A stretch of DNA of 64,000 bases from Phytophthora colocasiae (Eukaryota > Oomycota > Peronosporomycetes > Peronosporales > Peronosporaceae): contig JAGKQI010000102.1 in the NCBI GenBank assembly GCA_018806915.1, forward strand, positions 1,302,001 to 1,366,000. The letters run 5' to 3'. Made by a program: the position numbers and the translations under genes. Shown here piece after piece: positions 38,415 to 49,708 of the stretch (the stretch's first letter is position 1; each line of letters begins with the position of its first letter). Below the pieces are notes generated by a model. That model searched no databases. It was given only the letters and a program-made list of their open reading frames with translations, and was not told the DNA's origin.

Positions 38415-40409
38415 TCATTGGGGATTCCATCGTTTGGAGTGTTCAGCAAGCCACACCAGACCATGGCAGAGCATTGTCAGTACGAAAGCCACATCTGAGC
38501 GCGATGATCCTTCTGCCCCTTCGTGGAAGAAGCGAAGGAGTCCCGCAGCATAGTTGGAAAACGCAGGAATTTGGTAGACGAGCGCAAGCTGCCGATTAAA
38601 TGCACGGGCACGTTCTGCTCGTTCCATCTCGCTGCGCACGGATCCGCATTGCTCCTCCCGAAGGTTTTGAACCCGGGTGAGCGTAATACTCTCAGCTTCC
38701 TTGCAAACTGCAGCCATGAACAGGTCGCCATCGATACACACGTTCTCTGCGTCCTTAATCGAAGCCAAAACGTCGTGGAATTCCACCAGGCTCAGTAGTG
38801 TCGGCTCCATTCGCCTTAAATGCGCCATGATGACAGGAAAAACAAAAGACGAGCCTTCCGTGAAGATACAGTCAAAAATGCGGAACACAGTTTCACTTGG
38901 AAACGTCGTAGTGAACAAGCACAACAGCCATTGCGAGCCCAACAGCTCCAACGGAAGGCCAACCTCTGACGTAAACTCATCCAGTTGAGGCAGCTCCTCA
39001 GCGATCAACTGCTTTAACACCCGCATGTCCCTTTGAATATCACCCATTGCTGGAGAATAATACCCCGGGTACAAGTCTTCACAGAAGACACTCAAGAGCC
39101 AGAAGACATTTTCTTCGTCAGCCATCAGCATCAAAAACGCCACGATAAAGTTCAGTCCTTGGCAGTAACCAATGGCAGGATTGCGAAGGGAATACGCTCG
39201 AAGAATGCGGCGCAGCTGATCACGTCCAGACTCGGAGCAAACTGTCGTTCCCGAGTGTCCAAACGTGCGATCAATATCGAGTTCAATCTGGCGGAACGTC
39301 TCTGTCTCCATCGTCTCGGCCGACTTAACGAGGTTCGCATAATAATTCGCTCCTGCATTTTCTTGCTTCTCGCTCGCTCCGGAAAGATTCATGTACGCGC
39401 GTTCTCGTAAGTGGCGGGGAATTCCAGCACGAGCGAACTGCAAAAGAAGGGTTTTCTCCCCAGTGTCCTTTTCCTTAAACGAGCAACGTCGTAGACGCTC
39501 GGAGAACTGTGTATCGTACAGCTTCGTCCAGTCTTCAACACGTCTCTCTTCTCGACAATCCTGGTAGGAACGTAAGTGCACCCAGTCCTCCCTAGCTAAT
39601 TCAGGGATGGCAAACCCGTAGAAGTCGGTCATAGGCTTTGCAACAGAGTGACTAACATGCTCCTCAAAAAGCATCTCTCGATCCTGCGCATTAAGCGTTC
39701 GTTTCGCTCGTTCATACCAAATAGTGCGAATCCGCACTTCCCCTGTTCTTGTTCCGCCCAAACTGTACCACGAGTCTGTCACGACTCTCGAGGGCTTGCA
39801 CAACAAGCTCGAGTTAATCTCCACGACACCAAGCATTTCGTCGTCACTACCGGTATTTCCCACTGGAGCGGTTGAATCGTCAATAGTGACTGGCCTGACG
39901 TCACCCTCGTCAATAAACTCACTCTCGTCCTCGTCTTCTTCCTCTGAGAGCGTAACGACATCATCACTGTCACTGTCATGGATCCCTTTCCAGCCATTCA
40001 CGTCTATCAGTGGCTTAAACACCGCTGTTTTCCGCTTATCTTTTCCTGTGCAATCTGCTTGGATCATATCTTTCTCGTTCGCTTCCTCCTCAGACAAACT
40101 ACTGCTGTTGCTGGACGGGAACATGTCAAAGAAGAAGTTCTTCTCACTGAAGAGTTGAACTTTCAAGCGCACATTCGTGGGTTTAGCTGACACTAGGAAT
40201 TCGACCACATGACCCCACGTGGGGCTGTTAGACGCCGTAACAGTGGAGGATCGGAAACTGGGCGACGCAGTCTGACGCAGACCATTGCGTCCGCGCGCCT
40301 TCTTTGGCTTAACGTCGCAGAGCCCCACAACGCAGTAGGCGTCCACGGACTGGGGGCTCTCGAGGTTGCGAGCGCCCACCACCTCCACACACAGTCGCTT
40401 TCTGTCCAT
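38415..40409 (-). CDS. C2-TBC domain Rab GTPase-activating protein
   Basis: Single exon, 664 aa from ATG 40409 (MDRKRLCVEVVGARNLES). An N-terminal C2-like domain (~1-110: LCVEVVGARNL, AYCVVGL, SPTWGHVVEFLV) is followed by an acidic linker and a TBC domain (~320-560). The GAP fingers are visible: IELDIDRTFGHSG (arginine finger, I-x-x-D-x-x-R) and AIGYCQGLNFIVAF (YxQ glutamine finger). Next come LLGSQWLLCLFTTTFP and RIFDCIFTEGSSFVFPV, also typical. It should accelerate GTP hydrolysis by a Rab on membranes, with the C2 domain guiding it to lipid. The domain order resembles TBC1D8/9-like and EVI5-like proteins but no close name is justified. Confidence 0.92.
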   Translation of the reverse strand: MDRKRLCVEVVGARNLESPQSVDAYCVVGLCDVKPKKARGRNGLRQTASPSFRSSTVTASNSPTWGHVVEFLVSAKPTNVRLKVQLFSEKNFFFDMFPSSNSSSLSEEEANEKDMIQADCTGKDKRKTAVFKPLIDVNGWKGIHDSDSDDVVTLSEEEDEDESEFIDEGDVRPVTIDDSTAPVGNTGSDDEMLGVVEINSSLLCKPSRVVTDSWYSLGGTRTGEVRIRTIWYERAKRTLNAQDREMLFEEHVSHSVAKPMTDFYGFAIPELAREDWVHLRSYQDCREERRVEDWTKLYDTQFSERLRRCSFKEKDTGEKTLLLQFARAGIPRHLRERAYMNLSGASEKQENAGANYYANLVKSAETMETETFRQIELDIDRTFGHSGTTVCSESGRDQLRRILRAYSLRNPAIGYCQGLNFIVAFLMLMADEENVFWLLSVFCEDLYPGYYSPAMGDIQRDMRVLKQLIAEELPQLDEFTSEVGLPLELLGSQWLLCLFTTTFPSETVFRIFDCIFTEGSSFVFPVIMAHLRRMEPTLLSLVEFHDVLASIKDAENVCIDGDLFMAAVCKEAESITLTRVQNLREEQCGSVRSEMERAERARAFNRQLALVYQIPAFSNYAAGLLRFFHEGAEGSSRSDVAFVLTMLCHGLVWLAEHSKRWNPQ

Positions 40410-40487
40410 CAAGTAGGCACGCCAGACAAGTGAGATCACTTATAAATATCATATCATACAAAAAAGAAGGATTCGTACTGGTGGCGC

Positions 40488-41196
40488 ATGGAGAGAGCGG
40501 ATCAAGGCGAGGACAACACCAACACTAGCAAGGTAATACGGTAGAGAGCTGTTTGGCGCAGAGAATCACGTTATGACGGCGCAGCAGCCAGAGTTCTTCA
40601 AGGTGCGACCTGGCGTCTGGTCCGGGCAGTTGGACGTGGTGTATACATCCGTTATACAGCCGTAACCTCTGCCCTACTTGTCTCAGCCGTTATACAGCGA
40701 CCGAAAAGCGGTGTCTATAACCTCTTTTTCAAGCGCTATAACCCCATTTTCGGTAGCAATAGACTGGAAACACTTCTCCTAATCCAACCCTACCTGAAAT
40801 GTCTCAACCCCCTAATCCACGCGGGTTATAGTCTGTAGCAGTATTATTTTAGTTAGATGTTGGTACACTGTACCAGCATGTACCTATTCCATTGCGTTGC
40901 AACTTACAACTGTGTCTAGTCGACAGAATTACACAAAGATGAAGGAGGAAATGCTGCGGGCGTTGCAGCGTGTGGCGGACATGTTGGTGGGAAACTTCAC
41001 GGTGTCCTTCCAGAACGAACTGCGCTTCATGGTACTGACTGTTCCGGCTTAGAGGGATGCTCTGTGAATGAAACTAACGTGTGAGCTTTTGGAGGCGGAA
41101 GCGGCGGGATCTTCGTGTGCGACGGCCATGAAGGCGCAGGGTGTGCCCATGGCACAAGCGGTCAAGCACACGGCAGGCGCAGTAGCACGACTCTAA
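40488..41196 (+). CDS. small helical protein of unknown function, three exons
   Basis: Proposed exons 40488-40532, 40927-41031, 41086-41196, all in phase, 86 aa. The model reads MERADQGEDNTNTSK, then NYTKMKEEMLRALQRVADMLV, then LLEAEAAGSSCATAMKAQG to TAA. The middle exon is a likely amphipathic helix or coiled coil. The second intron (54 nt) has an ACTAAC branch-point-like motif. The first intron is unusually long for this window (394 nt) and holds repeats (see findings). Divergent from the C2-TBC gene, 78 bp between starts. I recognise no family. It may be real but is based on splice logic only. Confidence 0.4.
40649..40760. repeat. short direct and inverted repeats in the long intron
   Basis: CCGTTATACAGC occurs at 40649-40660 and 40687-40698, followed by an inverted pair ACCGAAAA / TTTTCGGT at about 40700 and 40750 and further CTATAACC words. 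Possibly a decayed transposon fragment; no coding. Confidence 0.45.
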
Positions 41197-41358
41197 GCCT
41201 GAAGCTGAGGTGACGAACACTGCAACGACGGTAGAGAAAAGGCATGGAACGATGGAGGAACCATTTTGCCGTGAATAATATAAGTGAACTACTTCAAGCA
41301 GGCAGGATACCGTTCACCCCCACACGTCGAGCTTTCGAATGAATACTTGCCAGTCAGG

Positions 41359-43890
41359 CTATCCACGCGAGGGCGTCGACTTGTTGACATTGCTGCTGCC
41401 AGCGGTCCATCGCAGAAGCACGTTGGTCGTGGCTTCTTCAGCCTGCGCAGCAGCAATTCGACGCTGGAGTACCGCCAATTTCTTCTCGTATTTGCTTGCT
41501 GCAGTTGCACGCGCCTTGTCCAGCCTCTTTTTCGTGTAGATATCAAAGACGGTCGCCAGAAGTCGTATCTGTAGTAGCACGTTCTTGCTCTGAATGCTGG
41601 TCTGGATAGCGGTTGCCAGCATTTCCTCGCCCTCCTGGACTTTGCCAAAAGCCACCAGTTGCGGTCCGAACAGCACCATGACCTCGGACGTAGTTTCGCA
41701 ACATGGTGCAATTGAGTTCATGTGCTCGAAAGCCTCGGACAGGAGGGCGGTTGCCTTCGGACGAAGATCTTCCAGTTCAACATGTCGTGTGAACAGCGAG
41801 GAGGTAGCGGCATTACCTCTTTCCTCGATTGACATCATTTCCGTGGCCCACATCCATTTAGCTAGCGCAAGATCGTACTACAATAAAGAAAATCATGGTT
41901 AACGTGGATAACAAAGTATCTGTTCCAGGATCCATACCTTTGCTCGTAGCTCCAGACTGCAGCACTTCTTCACATGGTGTTTCAAGCCGTCGGACTTCAG
42001 TACCTTAGCAACCCACTCCAGCAGCACTCGACTGGGATAGATCTGCTTGATCTGCACGCCATTACTGTCGCTCGCTGATGGTTGAGTCGCAGCTCCGCAG
42101 CAATACATTGCGGTATCTAGTACATCGACCCACACATCCAAGTATGCATCTGAATAGGACGTATCTTCGGTTGTGGGGGCCGGCAAGACCTTGCTCACAA
42201 TGTAGTTTAAATGGGCGATGGCGTCTTTGACCTTTCCGATTGCTGTAGCATACTGCACGCCACGACAATCAGAAATTAGTCCCCGACATATTGTGGCATT
42301 CTAAGTGATCTCTTTACCTTTGCAATCAGTGTGTGGCAGCGGGCGAGGAAAACGCGATAAAACATCGTGCGCTCCAATTCCGGTCTATATGTCGCGAAAA
42401 GTGCAGTCATTTGCAAAATGCTAGCCCCCATGTCTGCGTATCGACATTGTACACCCAGTAGTCGACAGTAGACGTGGATCATGTCGAACAACGTCGCTAT
42501 GAGCATGGATCGGACAGCTGAACGCTGGCCGAACACCTTCAAGTTCGCTTGGGCTGCAAGAATAGTGTTCATGGCGAGATCACGCGCGGCGTTGGGGTCT
42601 GACCATTCAGTGACGATGACCCGAATCGAATCCAGGATTGTCTTCAGGTATGATTCCTTCATACCAATAGATTTCTGGCCACTCTCACCTCCACTCCCTC
42701 GTATTAAGGTTTCGACTTGGTCCAGCAACGGCGCCACTTTCGTTCGCTTTCCTCTTCTGTTTAAAAGCATCAAAGATTCAAATGCGTTGAGATTAACTAT
42801 CATAACGTCAAAGAGCTTACCACAGGCACATTTACCTCAGGTAGTAGAATCCCGTGATAATTAGATGGTGGGTGCGGAAATCTGACGATACCGGTTGCTC
42901 AAGTGCCACTTTGTCAAAGAACTCCTGTCCAAACATAACCAGTTGGTCTATCTCTGTGGCATTTGCTTGTTGCAACGATACGATTGCTGTGTGGCAAGTC
43001 ACTTCCACCAACCACAACTGACAGGCACCCAAGAGAAATAGATCAATCAGTGCGGTCAGATTTACAACAACCCCATTATCAAAACACCAGCGCGAATCTT
43101 ACCAGAAACATCTTGTCGACGTAATTCGACACCGACGTTCGCAAATACTTCAGGTTTTCTGCAAACCTATGGCCATTATCGCTGCCTTTGGCCATCGTGG
43201 TTGCAGCATGCATTTTCACCAAACAAGCCTTCAGTTTGACTCCAAAGTACTTTCGAAACGTATCGGTAATCTCCTGGTCATCAATTTCTGCACAGCTTTT
43301 CAGTCCTTCGCACAATATCTCCAGCATCCTTTTGTCCTTGTTCACTCGGTTGGACTTCAACTGTTGCTGCAGCAGAAACTTGGCCTTTACTAGCCTCAAC
43401 TTGCTTTCATCCTACGCGTAAAATCACAGCAACCAGTCCAGAATCAATTCATAGCATGTTACACAGCCTTTTTCCTCTACTTACACTGCAAGGAACCTGT
43501 CGTGTAATGGCAGCGTCTGCAGAGTAAATGCATTTCTCCGTCTGGGTGACACGACGTGCCCACAAATCTCGATCGTTCGCCTTCCGACTATTACTGCAAA
43601 CCACGCTGCAAAGCTCAGCTAGTAGAATATTCGCTTGTAATAATGTTTCTTGCTCTTCAATACTGCGGATGCTGCAATCGAGTGCACAAAGAGGCTAATA
43701 GACACAACAAGTTGTAAGTCTCTCTCTCGTCTTGATGGCATTTTATAATCATTCGGTCGCTCTAGCTTACCTCCAAGCACTGCATTGCCTGTGTCGTCAA
43801 CTTCTTCTCTGACAATAAACACGCCATGCTCCAGAGCTGCCGTACGTCCTCAGAGAGCAGCTCCATGCTTGGTCCTCCACTTATCGCCAT
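41359..43890 (-). CDS. MAU2/SCC4-like TPR protein (cohesin loader subunit)
   Basis: Seven exons (minus): 43890-43771, 43694-43485, 43411-43103, 43017-42836, 42756-42318, 42252-41938, 41877-41359; all phases agree, 697 aa. The protein is almost wholly helical with TPR-like pairs. The closest recognisable stretch is C-terminal: EVMVLFGPQLVAFGKVQEGEEMLATAIQTSIQSKNVLLQIRLLATVFDIY, which matches the pattern of the last TPRs of MAU2/SCC4 (LLGHIFYVLGN...PAMQLASKIPDMSVQLWSSALL). MAU2 with NIPBL/SCC2 loads cohesin on chromatin. Length is in range (human 613). The assignment is moderate; another TPR-superhelix protein such as a SPO22/TEX11 relative is the alternative. A short basic, alanine-rich helix ends it. 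Confidence 0.6.
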
Positions 43891-43963
43891 GTTTCCCCGC
43901 TTGCACTACGATGTCACTAACACGAGGTAATATAATAACGGACACATTTTCTGAGAATCAGCG

Positions 43964-45238
43964 ATGGAATCGGCGATACATGATGTACTTGTGGGGAGTA
44001 GCGACAACGGAAGTGGCTCAAGAGACGAGGAGTTAGGCGTCGGAGCGGCTTTCCTGGTTGATGGTATCGTGTATGCACTAGTGGGAGGCGCAGCAGGCGT
44101 GCAGCTTGTGCGAAACTGCTGTCGGTATCGCCCCTGGACTGTGCAGAAGATGATTCACCTGCTCATGTTCTTCGCCACACTCGGTAAAGTCTGATGGAAT
44201 ATGAGAATAATGTGGCATTTTTATGGATTTATCAGTTGATGCACTTGTGTTGCAGTGCGCTCTGTTTTCTTGGCTTTAGTGGGCTCCGACTGGTGTGACG
44301 TGCTGTCTGGGAAGGTCAGCGAGTCCAAGTGCTCTATGGGCGAACGAGATCTGTTCTACATCCTGGATCAATTGCCAATTCTGGCGTTTTTCGCTACGTA
44401 TGCACTGCTTGTGCAATTCTGGGCGGAGGTATACTACAATGCAGTGGACAATCTGCCAACTCTGACAGGCGTTATTAAGCCTGCAATCCGATGGTTCCTT
44501 GTGGTGTGTAAAGCACTTGTCGTGAAGATGCTAGTACATTAGGGCGTTGTTGCTGCCACTGACAACGAATTTCCTGTATATACAGATCGTACTGCTCATC
44601 CAAGGACTGTTTTGGATATTTTACGCGTCCGTATGGAGAAATGAGCGTACGTTTCTTACAGAAACACTCGTGTTAAGTGTCAATGTTTGATGTCTATGTC
44701 GTGCAGGTGCATTCTTCACGAGGTCGCAAGCGATTTTGAATATGGAACTGTTCCTGATTATCGCAACTGGGTTTATCTACTTCGGGCGGAAGGCCTACAT
44801 TGAGCTGCGGTAGGCAGCTGGTAATAGAAATTCATGTTCTTTTGCTAACGACTAAATTTGTTTGCACGATATAGGTCAGTGCCCGTGGAGCTCGGAATTC
44901 GTTCAAGAAAGCTGAAGGAGCTCACGATCATGACGACCGTAGGCACATCTTGTTTCATGGCTCGGTGTGGATTGCAAATCTACTTGTCTACGGAAAAAAA
45001 GCAGCTACATGACCAGAGCACGTGGTTTGTAGTCGTCGTGTACTACGCTCTGCTGGAAATTGTTCCAGCACTGTCGGTATTGTACTTTAACCGCCGTCTT
45101 CCTCCTCGCCGAAGACCTGGTGGCCTCTCCGCAACTTCGAGCCCTATTCGCGGTGGCACACTTTTCTTTGGCAAGGGCATGGGCACAGACAACACATCCA
45201 ACGCGGACCCGTTGAGAAAGAGTCTACTTCGAGGATAA
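43964..45238 (+). CDS. THH1/TOM1/TOM3-domain seven-helix membrane protein
   Basis: Five exons: 43964-44183, 44256-44503, 44586-44646, 44707-44809, 44875-45238; phases agree, 331 aa. Seven hydrophobic helices can be picked out, with motifs of the THH1/TOM1/TOM3 family: RPWTVQKMIHLLMFFATLVRSVF, LDQLPILAFFATYALLVQFWAEVYY and LFLIIATGFIYFGRKAY. The plant relatives are tonoplast proteins of unclear native function that some RNA viruses exploit as host factors. The C-terminal ~50 residues are polar, with GKGMGTDNTSNADPLRKSLL. The start is divergent from the MAU2-like gene by 73 bp, so they share a promoter. Confidence 0.82.
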
Positions 45239-45407
45239 GTGGATTAATGTCGTGCAGATGAGCATGTAATACACATGGCCTCAGACGGTTTAACTTCGTT
45301 TTGCAATCTACACAATACTTCGAAGCATCGAGCAGTCAGATGATGGATTCCATTTAGCAGTACTCGTAGTGAACTGCTAAGAACACATTATGCATCTCCT
45401 ATTGATT

Positions 45408-47107
45408 CTACTGCTCGCCTGACACTTCTACAAGTAGCTCGAGCATACGGTCGTTCTCCTCGCGCGATCCGATTGTAGCACGAAGACAGTCAGTGAGCAA
45501 GTGCTGGTTCCCGCGGTAGCGGATGACCACACCACGGCCAGCCATTTGCCGATAGACTGTAAGTGCGTGCGGAATCTGACAAGACAACAAGTTCGAGATG
45601 GTCAAGACAAAACATGAATGCTATAGCAACGGAGATCGTTACGCACCTCAAACAGCACGAAGTTTGAGTCTGAGGCGTAGATACGACGCACGAACGACAG
45701 CTTCTGCAGCTCCTTGGTCACCCGGTACTTCTCCTGTGGTAGCGAGGCAAGTTACATCCAGCAATTGACATTAGTGATCATTCCCCGACCATCAATGAAA
45801 TCATCGCGTACCTCCTTGATGAGATTCACGTTCTTGCGCAGCTCATCCAAATTCGAAAAAGCCTTTCGTGCGACATCGGATGTGAGCTTGCTGATGTTGT
45901 ACGGAGCCTTCACGTTGTTCAGCACTTGGATCAGTTTTGGATCGCCAAAAGCAATGCCTAGACGAATGCCTGCAAGACCAAAGCCCTTAGAAAGCGTCTG
46001 CAGCACGATCAGCCTCTTGTGCTGGTTCACGAGTGTACATAGGCTGGAGCTGTCAGCAAAATCAATGTAGGCTTCATCGACCACCACAAAGCCCTTGTAC
46101 TTCTGTAGAACACACAACTAATGTCAGAAAAAAATGACATACACAAGGTGGCATACTTAGCTACCAACCTTCGAGTTCAGAATAGTCTCCACATCCTTTA
46201 AACGCAGTACATTCGCCGTGGGGTTGCCAGGGCTGCAGAGGAAAATTACTTTCGTGGACGCAGTGGCGGCATTCAGAATCTGCAGGGGACAGGTCAGGAA
46301 TCGATGAGAAACAGAGTCATTAATGGACGAACGTTGTTTTGGGGCGCACCTCCCACGGGTCAATGTGAAAGGATGGCAGCGGAAGGTCTGGCTTCAGTCC
46401 TGTCAAGTTTTCTGCCGGAGCTTCAATTTGCAGCGGGACGGAGAGGATGCCAACATCGTGGATATTGGCGCACACACTGTACATGCCATACGTCGGCGGC
46501 GTGATGAGAATATTGTCCACCCGAGGTGTACAAGCCACACGGATGATCAGGTCAATGGCCTCATCACTTCCGACGCCCAGGAACGTATTCGTCTGGCTGA
46601 TCTTCTCGGTGGAGTTCAGGTTTCTGTATTTCCACGAATCACAAAAGCATGAGCACCTCGTCTAGCTTGGCACTCGCGCTCCAGTTAACTCACCTGAAGT
46701 CAGTGATAGCCTTCTTCAACTCAGGCTGGTATGGGCATGGGTAACGCTCCAATTCCATAGCCTGGAGCTGTTGGTGGCCCTGCAGCGGAGGGCCCAAGCT
46801 GTTCTCGTTAGCATCCAGCAGGATACCTACACAGTCAATCAACAGTTATTAGATCAACCACAACTATTATCACTCTGTGGATATTCTAGCCATTGCCTTG
46901 ATCGTAGTCGTCACGAGCACAGCGGTATGGCGTGAGTGCCAGAATGTTCGGACGGATGAGGCGTTCAACCTCGTCAAGTTCCTCCGCTGGAGTCTGCTTC
47001 GTCTTGGTGCTAATGGCACGAACCGCTGCAGGCTGAGCCTTGCCCAACAGATACCCGACACCCAGGCCGGCAGTGACACCCAATGCGATAGCGCTCTGCT
47101 TGTCCAT
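45408..47107 (-). CDS. HisC: histidinol-phosphate aminotransferase
   Basis: Seven exons (minus): 47107-46897, 46826-46694, 46623-46350, 46279-46169, 46102-45812, 45733-45647, 45575-45408; 424 aa. Motifs of the class II PLP aminotransferases appear in order: ILLDANENSLGPPL, ERYPCPYQPELKKAI, FLGVGSDEAIDLIIR, PTYGMYS, IFLCSPGNPTAN, VVVDEAYIDFA, and the PLP lysine in QTLSKGFGLAGIRLG. It converts imidazole acetol phosphate to histidinol phosphate in histidine synthesis. The first intron needs a GC donor (AAG|GCAATG) because no GT keeps the frame. An N-terminal hydrophobic stretch (SAIALGVTAGLGVGYLLG) could target it to an organelle or membrane. Confidence 0.93.
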
Positions 47108-47500
47108 CGTTTTTCAAAGTGTCTGTGGAGCTCGAAAGGAGAGATAGCGATTGCGATTGTTGTGTTTGCAAAAACGCTTTGTGGTGGATAATCAACCATA
47201 CATTTACCAAGTGAAAAACTCCAAGCAGAACATTCCTATGCCTTAGGAGTCTACCTAGTATACCAACTACAACTATAGCTATAGCTAGTCTAGATACTCT
47301 TGGGCCTTTAACATCAGTAGTCTGACAGGACTCCTCGACGAAGGCTCGCCGATAGGAGAGAACTATGCTACATGTAGCATAGTCCTCTCCATGTTCGCAG
47401 CGGCGTTCACGTCTCGGCTGCGAGTCTTCCTCTTCTTGGACAGGACTTGGGTCTTCATCCGGGGTAGACTCGGGGTAGCGTCTGATGCTACACACATCCA

Positions 47501-47818
47501 CTACGCGTCTGCCGTCGTCTGAATTGGCAGCAGAAGCACGTTGTTGTAGTGGGCCGACAGCATGCTGACCAGCTGGAGCATGCCGGAGGCGACGTCGTGT
47601 CGCCTCTGGAGACGTGGGTCCGATAACGCCGCCGGTGACCGCAGCGTAGCCGCCGACAGGGCCGGGGATGCTTGGTCGTCGAACTTGATGTGGGGTGGTG
47701 CTTGTGGGGGGCTTGGCAAATCCAGAAGTGAGAAGAACGTCGCAGTCCCCACTGGATCCAGTCTGGAGTCATGAGGAAGCGCAACCCACCTTCCTTTGGC
47801 TGCCTTCAAGGCTTCCAT
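47501..47818 (-). CDS. uncharacterised short open frame
   Basis: ATG 47818 gives 105 residues (MEALKAAKGRWVALPHDSRL...), the frame being open a further 28 codons upstream. Pro/Ser/Ala-rich with no recognised domain, signal peptide or membrane helix; overlapping frames are also open, so composition gives little support. Could be a last exon, or nothing. Confidence 0.2.
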   Translation of the reverse strand: MEALKAAKGRWVALPHDSRLDPVGTATFFSLLDLPSPPQAPPHIKFDDQASPALSAATLRSPAALSDPRLQRRHDVASGMLQLVSMLSAHYNNVLLLPIQTTADA

Positions 47819-48132
47819 AGATACTAGGTTCATGATGAACTTCAACATGTTCACATGCATAATAGGCTTGACATAATAGGCTTGATTGATTGACCATAGC
47901 ACAGCATAAAGCTGACTGATTACGACAACAAGATCAAGGAGGCTGAGGGCTTCAAGACGCTGTTGCTACTGCTACCGCGGCAAAAAGTTACACCGTTCGA
48001 AAGTCATGGCTAAGTTGATGCGACTCCGGTGAGTTTCTAGAAAAATATGTTAGTAGCGTTTGCACTCGCAGAGTGTCTGCTCTAGCTACTGTTTTAACAT
48101 TCTCGAGCTATCGGCTTTATCGACTTAGCTTA

Positions 48133-48140
48133 TTCATTTC
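48133..48140 (+). promoter_or_regulatory. initiator-like motif TTCATTTC
   Basis: Matches YTCANTYY, 53-60 bases upstream of the elicitin-like ATG at 48193, the same spacing as in front of the CBEL-like copy at 8391. Confidence 0.45.
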
Positions 48141-48192
48141 ACATTTCGACTCAAACTGCTCAAGTCATCTACTTCACCACCAACGTCCAGTC

Positions 48193-48918
48193 ATGCGACT
48201 CATCTCGTACGCTTATGTTGTAGTGGCTTTCGCTCTCGACGTTGCTGCCGCTGAAAACGCAAAATTCTGCACCCAGGACGAAAAAGAACTCGCCAATAGT
48301 TTGCATGAGCAGAACACGAATCCAGCCAAATCGTGCTACCGCGCTGCTAATGGTGTCATTACGACTCTCGCTACGAGCCGTTTGTGTCCACTGCCGGAGT
48401 GCGTTACCTGGCTCGACTATATGGCTGCAAATGCCCCTGACTGCTACTTCGACAGCAAAAACTACGCGACGATCTATGCTACAAAAAGCGCCGAGTGCTC
48501 CGGTGGAGAAGGTTCTGGCAGCGCAAATTTACGTTCAAGTTTAAGTGGGAGTGAAAGTTCGTCCAGCTTAACCAATGGAACCACTTTAAACATCGATGAC
48601 AGCAGTAGTCCGTCAGCAATGAGCGAAGGTCGAGACCTGAACACGACAGCATCGACAGCCGGTGATGTATCGGACATTGGTGAGAGCAGTAGTATGGATT
48701 CTGCGTCAGGTGGTGCTGAAACTGACAAGACGAATGCACCAACACCCACACCAATCGAAGACCAGACAATTGAAAGTCAATCCGCTTCAACAACCTCAGA
48801 TTCCTCCAACAGTTCAACACCTGCACCGACAACTAGCGCCTCCTCCTCTCTGTCGATGATTTCGTCTTTTATCGCACTGAACTCGGTTGTTGCTTCGATA
48901 GTGATAGAATTGATGTAG
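48193..48918 (+). CDS. elicitin-like protein with Ser/Thr-rich C-terminal region (likely GPI-anchored)
   Basis: Single exon, 241 aa. The start at 48193 is chosen for its signal peptide (MRLISYAYVVVAFALDVAAA); the frame is open further upstream. The mature N-terminal ~95 residues carry the six-cysteine elicitin pattern (FC, SC, LC, EC, DC, EC) with LCPLPECVTWLDYMAANAPDCYFDSKN. A ~120-residue Ser/Thr/Gly-rich segment with Thr-Pro runs follows, probably O-glycosylated, and the end (SMISSFIALNSVVASIVIELM) is hydrophobic, as for GPI attachment. Elicitins bind sterols and some act as elicitors of plant defence; this long form belongs to the wall-associated elicitin-like group. Confidence 0.88.
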   Translation: MRLISYAYVVVAFALDVAAAENAKFCTQDEKELANSLHEQNTNPAKSCYRAANGVITTLATSRLCPLPECVTWLDYMAANAPDCYFDSKNYATIYATKSAECSGGEGSGSANLRSSLSGSESSSSLTNGTTLNIDDSSSPSAMSEGRDLNTTASTAGDVSDIGESSSMDSASGGAETDKTNAPTPTPIEDQTIESQSASTTSDSSNSSTPAPTTSASSSLSMISSFIALNSVVASIVIELM

Positions 48919-49129
48919 GTAGTTTGCAAGAATTGCGCAGATGTCCCGCGGGCGTTCGACACTGAGAATGCCCGTGAAATGAACTTGCAACTTGCTCCAA
49001 ACAATTGCAGTGATAAATCTCCGTTGTGCGTCCAGTTCAGTAATACAAAAACAGAAGCGAAACGACTCGCACACGCAGCTACTGGAACGCTCATTTCTCT
49101 TCATTAGCAGCATTCAACTGGAAGACACC

Positions 49130-49583
49130 ATGTCAATGACTATGGAGGAAGTCACGCAAGCAGCGCAACTAGGAGTCCAGTACATTACGGAAGAGGTAAA
49201 AAGCTGTCGAGTGGTCAACAGAATAGCCTAACTTGTAGCTCACCGGAGTAAATGATGTGAAGGTATCCTGGAGAACAATTATGGACATGACTTACGAGAG
49301 TGGAGGCCTGTACCCGACTTTTGTGGGGTATTTACTTGGATCTATCGCGGTCCTCTTCTTCACCCGTTTCTCCTCATGGATGGCGCGGTTTGTCCCCGCT
49401 GTAGTGTGTCTCCTGATACTCATGTACACGCAACACAGCCTGAAGTGGAAGTCTTTAGAGTGGCTGCTCATGATAGCTGCTGTAACTGGAGCTTGTTGCA
49501 CGTACATGCAGCTAGCTTCGGTAGACCTTATCCGCGATCATGTTGCCTCCAAGAAGATGGCGCGCAAGTCTAAACACGACTAA
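49130..49583 (+). CDS. small multi-span membrane protein (TMEM18-like?)
   Basis: Exons 49130-49195 and 49239-49583, in phase, 136 aa. A short soluble N terminus (MSMTMEEVTQAAQ) is followed by VKVSWRTIMDMTYESGGLYP and three hydrophobic helices (YLLGSIAVLFF; FVPAVVCLLILMY; WLLMIAAVTGACCTYM), then a basic tail KKMARKSKHD. Size, helix number and the basic tail resemble the nuclear-envelope protein TMEM18, but identity is too weak for a name. The 43-nt intron is GT-AG. Confidence 0.65.
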
Positions 49584-49708
49584 AAGATCTCATTTGGGTC
49601 CTACAACTTCGCATGGGGAATATACGTAAATCAAGCCACGGGCAGCTCCTATTTCTCCTTTGATGATTCCTCTTTATACCTGCTATCCGTTCGACAGGAG
49701 GATTTCCT

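Larger units (their letters stand above)
47108..48192. other. gene-poor stretch between HisC and the elicitin-like gene
   Basis: No well-supported gene in ~1.1 kb. It contains the HisC promoter with a 21-base word shared with the TAF1C-like promoter (47238-47258), a run of tagctatagcta-like sequence near 47270, and one unassigned minus-strand frame (next entry). Confidence 0.5.

Noticed and set aside
40440..40640. Alternative first exon starting at ATG 40573 (MTAQQPEFFK) for the small gene
   Set aside because: Possible, but the model from ATG 40488 joins the next exon in phase with a better GTAATA donor; kept only as an alternative.
47010..47501. 163-codon minus-strand frame upstream of HisC
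   Set aside because: Overlaps the HisC first exon in another frame and shows only low-complexity sequence.
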